Shown piece after piece: positions 35,801-44,800 of a DNA stretch of 64,000 bases (the first letter of the stretch is position 1; each line of letters starts with the position of its first letter). Under the pieces are notes generated by a model, which saw only the letters and a list, made by a program, of their open reading frames with translations, was not told where the DNA came from and did not search any database. The position numbers were made by a program, and so were the translations under genes. Origin of the DNA: Spisula solida (taxonomy: Eukaryota; Mollusca; Bivalvia; Venerida; Mactridae); assembly GCA_947247005.1 (NCBI GenBank), contig OX365949.1, forward strand, positions 3,730,001 to 3,794,000, written 5' to 3'.

Positions 35801-38800
35801 TGATAAGTGTCTCATCAAATTTCCGTACGATTCAATATTGATGTACATAGAAATTGTACTCATCTTGTTAACCAATCAATACAACCATGTTTCTGGCATT
35901 TATGTTTTACAATCATTAGTTGCATAAGAAAGAAGTTTACTCCATTTCTCAACAATTATTCTGTTATACAGTAAAACCTCGGTAATACGAGCAGCGATTA
36001 TTCGAGCAACCGGCCTAATTCGAGCAAATCTCAAAGTCCCGAAGAATTTGCTCTATATTGTACATTAATTTATCCCTCTAATTCGAGTAATGTTATTACG
36101 AGCATCCGGTCTAATTCAAGCGCAGGTGTCGATCCATTCAACAATTTTCAAGATAAATAGTTACTTAATCTCGAGGCAATCATCCGAGCGAAATTTGACA
36201 CCTCCGAAAAATTGTCAGATTTAATGTTGCTGCGGTCCGTGATTTTCTCACATCGTGATTATCACATTTTATGACAATAGCGTAACCCCCAACACTTAAA
36301 TTGGATGTTTGTCTACGATAAAGGTGTCAAAGGGCAAGATTGAATAATACAAATCAATTACGAGGCGTTAGTTATGAGAAATTTAATGACGAGTCAACAT
36401 TTGTTATAGTGAAAGTAATTTTCACGCCGCGTGTAACTCTTATGATTCACCGATCTAAATGTTAACCTTATCCAAATCAGACAAACAATCACAAAACAAT
36501 GAATATTTGTCTAATTTGATCACTTAATGGTCGTAAATCAACTCAAAAAGAACATTGTGAATGATTTCACCTACAAAGGTACTTGTAACATTCAACGAAT
36601 GTCTGCACAACTCAAAATGCGTGTAGACTTGATAAACAATGACGATATTCGTAGTTGCAACCAAATGGGCGCACCAAACACGTACGTGGTAAAACACAGT
36701 TACACTTAGTCTTAACAACAATTCCTCATATAATTCTGATAATTCGAGCAACTGGCTTAACTCGAGCATTTGGCTTGTCCTGATGGGTCCTCGAAATAAC
36801 GAGGTTTTACTGTATATGGATGTTGATTCACATAACTAGTTGTCCTGGAGTGTATTCTAACCAATACCAACTTACCCTTCCACAAGAAAGTATAAATGTA
36901 GCAACTTCTCTTTATGTGAAGGAAAACAACATTTTTGTTATATTTCCATTGTAGACAGGTGCATTTATCTATAAATATACAGCTCTAACGTCATTGTACA
37001 TTGAGTCATAATTATCAGTATTTGATCACAGACCATGACCTACCAAAGTCTTTATAATGATTCTGGTATATCTGCCTTGCATGACACTCAGCATTGTTAG
37101 CTCCAGGTTACTGCTGATTCGCATGGTGTCACCTGGTGTCGGGCTGATTCGCATGGTGTCACCTGGTGTCGAGCTGATTCGCATGGTGTCACCTGGTGTC
37201 GGGCTGATTCGCATGGTGTCATCTGGTTTCGGGCTGATTCGCATGGTGTCACCTGGTGTCAGGCTGATTCGCATGGTGTCACCTGGTGTCGGGCTGATTT
37301 GCATGGTGTCATCTGGTGTCGGGCTGATTCGCATGGTGTCACCTGGTGTCGGGCTGATTCGCATGGTGTTGCATGGTGTCGGGCTTATGCGACCGGGTTG
37401 TCTCCACATGACTCAAATACTGATAATCAGTGGGACTTAAAACAATATTTAAAAAAGAATTTTCTGATAATGATCTATATGTTTCAGATGAAGATCTATC
37501 AAAGCTTCCTTCACAGAGTTTATCACAAGTGGAACCATTTGTTCCTAACACAGATACACAGACCATGTAAGACTTATTTTTATATTTTCACCCCTAATAT
37601 TATTGTATTGTGTCTAACTTAGTTGCTATTTCTCACTTTATATTGCCATGATCTTTATTTTGTGATTTTGGTTAGAGACTTATTTGTGAAAATTTATGAA
37701 TTTGTGTTTGAGCGTTTCAGTATATTTCATGTTATCAAGGTTTATTTACACGGATTTATGCAATCACAAAGAACTGTTTGCAAAAAATAATTGTGAAAAT
37801 GAAAACATTGCGAAAATTACCAGAATACCAAACATTGTTGAGTTACTGTAGTAACCACAGTTTGCTTTCGGTTGGATAAAATTATACAATGTTCTATATA
37901 ATAATCAAGTTAGTGAGTAAGTCTTAAGAAATAAAATTTTATTTCAATTGTATGTTCCAATCAAGCGATAATCCGGGTATTAAATGAACAGCCCTGGTAT
38001 AGTACCGGTATATTGTTAAATACTGAGCATTTGAACCTACAGTCTTTAACTTGGTAAGGAGAATGGTCTTGACCTACCTTTGAACTTCATGGTCGTCAGG
38101 TCAAAGGTCCTTGTGACCTTGGCCACCAATAGAGGAGGAGCTAAATGCTTCATTTGACTGATTTAGCATGATCTGAGTTGCTTGTATTCACTACAGGACA
38201 GAGGGTAGGTCTAAACGAATAGATGGCAAATTGAGGTCAGAATCTAACACTGTGGTCGATGAAACTAGATACAACATTGATACTCAACGGACTCAAACAC
38301 CGAAATCTACTCAGCAAAAACAGGTGAAATTTTGTTAAAAACCCACTGATTGTACAAAATACATTAATTTTGTATCTTAATAACTTGTTTTTCCAAGCGT
38401 TCATCTAGACAAACTTTGTCTGTGCTATTTCTTAAATTATTACCATTTGTAGGATTCCAACGACAGTTCACAAGATTATGCAGCTCACTTTACTTTCTCT
38501 GGCAATATCTGTGGGTATTTATTTATTCATCACCTTCAGTGATAGCTGTTGTTAGTTTGCAACATTTATACTGTAAGATGATTGTATTTTAATTAGAGGA
38601 ATTTGGTTATTGGTAATTTGGAATTGTAGGCCATGCATCTGCTATTCTTGTACATTGTCTAGTAATCATGGCAATTTCATTAAAAACAGTAAGCTCATAG
38701 ATTTCAATATTTTAAGGGATATGCTTTGTTACATATTTTAGGGGCCATTAACCTGTTAGCTATAGATCTTGAACGTGAAAAAGAAAGCCTTTACTGTGTT

Positions 38801-41800
38801 AATGTAGAAGTGTCACAATCTTTCCATTTGTTCAGGTTGAAAAAGAAGTAGCTGAAACTAAACCTACAACAAAGGAACCATCCACTCCTGTAACCAGGAC
38901 TCCTCTGGCTTCAAAGAAAAGGTTTGAGTTTTTCTGGTCACTTAATAATTGAATATGCAGTTCATATGCAGTCTGTTTTCACAAAGTTGTAATGATGATA
39001 ATATTTGCTGATGAGGCTGGTTATTATGAAAGTATCATATATATGATATGTTGTTATGGTGACACAGTGGTCAAGTGGAGATAATGCTCTTGACTACTGC
39101 TCGAGAGGTCCCCGGTTTGATTCTCAGGCAGGGCACTTGGTAATGGCATAAATACTTTTCAGTTTTTCTCACCAAACTAGAACAATGGAGTCTATTTTTG
39201 GAAAGAGCTTGGATAGCTTACCCAAATTCTTTGTATCACACCTCTATCACACTTTCTTCATCGATTTTAAGTCTGCACATGCCAGATACCTTCCAATAAT
39301 ACTCTAAGGGAGGCATTAGGCAGTATACTAGCCAAAACAGCTATCAAACACTTAGTTTTTTATTGATATTATAAATTTATTGATATGTTAGCTATTAGCT
39401 GTAGGAGTTTCATCAAATTTGGACAGAAATATAAGCAATATGTCAGAAGGTAGTAAGCAATATTTAATTTCCATCATGGTTAAAGCACAATTTTATTAAA
39501 CCGACCTGTGGTGATGAAAGTCACTAATTTGCGCTACGCAGAATATCTAAGAATTGTTTTTTGATATCATTAATTAAACAATCCTATGTGTTTCAATAAT
39601 ATTGAAGAAGACTAAAATATTTTAGAATCAACAATACTGTTAAATAATTATTTTTGAAGGGAGTTCAAATTTTGTTGTTAAATTCGACCACTAAATTGAA
39701 TCCCCTTGATTGATCAACTTCTCAAATTCAGACTTGGGTTTACTTGTTCAAGGTCTGTTATACACCAAATTTATAATCCGATGAAAATGCATTTTTATCA
39801 AAATCTACGAAATTTGATACCCACAAAAACATATGTGATATTTCAGTAAAACATTGACTGTTTCCAGGCATAGACTTGAAGAAGAAGAAGATGATGATGA
39901 TGTCACTAATAAAAGGATCAAGAAGGAACCAGTCACACCGTGTAAATCAAACATGGAGGACGGAATGAAGAAAACAACTAAAACAAGAGAAGACAATGTG
40001 AAAACCAAGCTGAGTGCTAATATAGAGACAGTATGGGACAGTGATGATGATATAGACTATAGTAAAATAAACACTGAGTTGATAGAACCACAGGGGAGAA
40101 CCACTAGATTGGCTCGTAAAACTTCCCCAAAACCAGATAGTAAAGAACAACCAGCGTCAAAATCTAGAAGAGGTCGCTCAAGGTCACCGGTACCTTCAAA
40201 ACCAGATCATCCAAAAGAACCAGGACCCAAATCTAGAAGAGGTTGTTCAAGGTCACCATCCCCTAAACCAGATCAACCGGAACCATCAGCATCCAAATCT
40301 AGAAGAGGTCGCTCAAGGTCACCGGTACCTTCAAAACCAGATCATCCAAAAGAACCAGCACCCAAATCTAGAAGAGGTCGGTCAAGGTCACCATCCCCTA
40401 AACCAGATCAACCGGAACCATCAGCACCCAAATCTAGAAGAGGTCGGTCAAGGTCACCATCCCCTAAACCAGATCAACAGGAACCACCAGCATCCAAATC
40501 TAGAAGAGGTCGGTCAAGGTCACCATATTCTCCAAAAGCAACAGTTAAATCTGAGCCAGTTGGTTCACCAAGTCCCAGGATGTCTAAATCTGATAATGTA
40601 TCACAGGACAAAGCAGATGGAAACACTAAGAGAAAAACTGGACGAGGGAAATGTAACATTGTGCCAGAAGATCCCACAGAACCCACATTACAGGTCTGTT
40701 TGTTATGGTCCTTAAAACTTTACATCAATCTTATCACACACTGCAATATTATACAGGGGTTGATCACTAATTATTCTCCAATATTCTGAGATAGTGTATA
40801 CAATCTTACTCCTATTACGTACTGTCTTCCGTCCACGTAGCTGAGTGGTAGGGCGTCCTTAGTGAGTGCAGAGGTTGGCTTCCCTGGCCATGTCATACCA
40901 AAGACAAAATAGAATTGCTTCATTTGTTTGATGCTCGGCATAATGAGATAAAACTGGCTTTTCTTCTTTTGTATCCTATTACGATAAATATCATCAGGAG
41001 TGAGGTGTTGAGAGTGATTGATATAAATTAAGAACTGGTCTCACAATTGACATAAACTAAACTTTACTGTTGAATGTTTTTTTCTGACATTTATAAACTA
41101 TTGAACTGTTTTCTACATTATACAGGAAGATAAGAAACCTGTTGTATTACCTTCATGTGCTAGTGAACCTGACTCAGTACCTGTCGGATTTATTTCAACA
41201 CGACATCCTGTCAAGGTAAGCATACATTGTAACAAGTTATAGAATGGAGAATTTGACATGTCTCTCGACCTTCTATTAGCATAATTTAACAGCTGTTATA
41301 TTTTCTATATTAATTACCCAGGTTGCCTGTTATATATGTTTTTCATAAGCGGAAAGTATCATCCTTGAAGCAGTAGGTGTATATTGCTTTGCACATGTCT
41401 GTCTGTGGACAGACCTGTTGGTATACCTAATTAAGATTCTGATCAATAACTTAAGCTGTATACTGTAAAATGATTTAATTTCTACGTGACAAAATGTCAT
41501 GGTTTTGGTGACAAAGATCATTTCGTGGGGACGTAATTTCAAGGATTTCGGATTTATGAAAAATATCATGGTCAACATTCTCACAAATTATTAGTAATAA
41601 TTCAAACATCAAACAGATAATGATTGTTTTATTACATGTTGATATATGCAGTAAATTTTCTGAAAACCCAGTCTTAAAGGTATGGCAGCCACTGTCAACT
41701 TGACATTTATTTTGGTATAATTATAAATTGTTGATTTAATTTTGTGGTTTAGGTCATCCTCTGAATCCATGAAATTAAATCCCCATGAATATTAATGATT

Positions 41801-44800
41801 ATACAGTAAGTTGTTTGTTTCCATTATTTCTTATTTTGTTATCAGATGAAAGGAGGTGGTGATGGTGAGTATGACGAGGATTTACCAACAGGCTGTATTA
41901 ATGTAGAGATGGTCAGTCTGGTTGTACGTAGAACACGACCAACCACTGTGAACAGCGGCGATTGTCCTGAAGGCTTCACCAGATGGAAAGGAAAACTTGT
42001 ACGCAACTTTAAAAAATTCCGAAAGGTAAAATGATTTGTAGATTAATAATTTATTATGCCCCTCTTTGATGAAGCTTGTACAGTCATGTTGGTAAGTCAG
42101 CTGACCAAATGGTTTTCTGCCAATAACTATTTAGTATTACAGTGTAATCTGAGAAAACCGAACACCCTTCGGACCGCCTGATTTGTTCGGATTTCACAAA
42201 AGTTCAGTATTGTGAAACTACAACATATTTGTTATCTTAAATGCGTTGTAGTTGGCCTTGATTGGTGTTGTTTGGTATCAGGCGCCAATATGTGCATAAC
42301 ATGTGTCGGATGTTTAATGAGGGGCTTCGAATAACAAATATAAATACAAAAATACCTTTTATAATAACCAATCGTTATAATGTCAACGATGATATGCGAA
42401 GTATCACAAAATAAAGTGTCATCGTAAAATTAACGCATCGTGAAAATTACTAAAATGTATGCGGACATATTAAAACACGATAGACCTAAAGAACAAACAA
42501 TTCATAGCATGACTCAAGATAAAAGCGAGTTGAACTATTTTAATTAATACACTCTGCTGAAAGCACGCAGTGTTAATTGAAAGAGAGCTCATCGTAAAGA
42601 GTTAGAGTAAATATCACGCCTTCGTAATTATTACGTTACACTAACTTCTATCGACGAGATTTAAATGGACAATTAACACCTTCGTAGCAGGGGCCTAACA
42701 CTGCTCTGTATACAGTTTTTCACACATTCCCTGGGGTTATTCAACAAATTAATTGTTTGGTAATTTGTTTGTTCGGTATTTAAGATTTGATTTGTGTGTA
42801 CTGATACTAGTTGGGGGACAAAGTAGCCATCGGTATTCAGATTTCGCAAGGTTCCGGTTTTTCAAACATCTTTTACATTGAATTAAAGAAGAGAAATTTC
42901 GGGACCAAAACATTTGGTCGGTTTGGACAACATTCCGGTTTTCCCACGTGTCGGTTTTCTCCGATTACACTGTATATATAATAACCTCAGACTTAAGATA
43001 AACAGGTTGGTTTTGATAAGTAGATGGCTCTATTGATTTTAAGGTTGGTAGATCTAAGATCAAGGTCTCCATGACCTTGAAAATAAATGGCCGTATGACA
43101 GACAGACATGGGAATTATACATGTTTTATCCACTCACTTCCCACAATTATTATAATAATAAGCCGGTTTACAGGGTGCAAAATGAACGCTATTTTATTAG
43201 GTCACCTGGTCATGTGACTTCTGATGCACCCTGAACTGACCGTGTGATGTGGCCAACTACTTCTTGCAGGAGTGTCACCGGTTTTCGTATCATTAATAAA
43301 CTGCATAACAACAGTCCCAAGTTTGATCCCCATACATCGTATTAAGTGACTGGATAAATAGCATAATAGGTTTGTGCTTTATCCGGTAAAAGTTTATCTG
43401 GCTCAGCTGCGTAAATTTTGATTGCAAGGTGAAACCGGTTTCAATTTTGCAAAACCGCAAATCGTTCTAAAACAATACACATCCAACAATGCCAATAAAT
43501 TGTATGTTACTGCATGCATACAGTATATCTTTGACAACAATATGCCTCAATGTATTGATCGACACATATACAAGCAGGGGTAACATGTGACACATTGATC
43601 CATATAATTTTGATCATATTTAACGTACACTAATCTTATTTGGTTGTGTATACATCGAAGGATAAAATAAATACACATGGATTTTGCTGTTGAAAGTACC
43701 TTGTTATGGTCATCATGAAAGAAAAAAACATTTACAATATGGCGGCCAATTAACCGGTTCGATTTGATTTCATACCAACGATTAACCGATTTCAAAATAT
43801 TGAAATGGTCCCGGTCCTAGCTTAAATATTGATGTAACAGTTGTGCTGGATGTCACATAGTTTGTCCGTACATGTTCTCCTTAACCATTGGTTAGATTTC
43901 AATGAAAATTCACATGAAAATTGCCATCAAGCCTAGTTGTGCATATTGTCAGGAATTTTGGATTGGATAATTTTGCCGGAGTTATGGCCCTTTGTGTGAA
44001 ACATGTTATTGAGTCTTAAATACTTCAAGTGAATTATGTTACGACGGTTTCATATTATACAGACACATCATGCTGGTTCTCAGAGTTTACCAAACATCAT
44101 AGGAGGCAGCGATCTAGAAGTACATCTTGCTACACGATCAAAGGAACTCGATGATTGGTTCAAAGATTCTGTCCAGGTAAATCTACCAGAGGAATTGATT
44201 GTTTACATTCAAACTTGGCTTCATAGTGAAATATTTCGACTGATATGCCTGGGTTCCCATGGTCAGGGAAAACATAATTTTTTCAGGGAATTTTGTGTCA
44301 AATATTTGTGGGAACACTGTCTGCTTTGTTTACATACTAAATGCATTAGCCTAGAATTTTATCGCAAATTTATTACTGGTGTAAATTACCAGTTACTTGT
44401 ATGCTAATTTCTAGAGTTGTTGCCCATTGTGAGACATACGAGGGTCATTCAAAAAATACGTAGACACATCAATTTACTAGTTTATTTTGCAAGATAAGTA
44501 AACAAATAATTAGTATGTTGAAGCTGAATTGTTATTCGGCTAAAATCCAAAGTTTCATGGAAATCGGCCCGACCGTTAAGTGAGGAACTTGTTCTATAGA
44601 TTGTGCCCATAGCGACTACGGGGCAAGTCCCGACGTCGTTGTTGACGTCATCAAATTTGGTAAATTTACAACATTTCTAAATGCTCAGCATAATACACTA
44701 AATACAACTCTGACACTAACCCCATTCTGTATAATCATGCATGTACTATGCCGGACTAAGTTGAACAAAATAGGATGAATTAGAATACTTAATTTCATCT

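Noticed and set aside
37026..37440. 127-aa ORFs on both strands
   Set aside because: They are the 30-bp minisatellite read in multiples of three.
38453..38510. Possible extra nibrin exon (DSNDSSQDYAAHFTFSGN, with an SQ site)
   Set aside because: It has a TTTGTAG acceptor, but any available donor (GTGGGT or GTATTT) leaves a length not divisible by three and would bring exon 12 (38836) into a stop. It stays possible only as a non-productive alternative exon.
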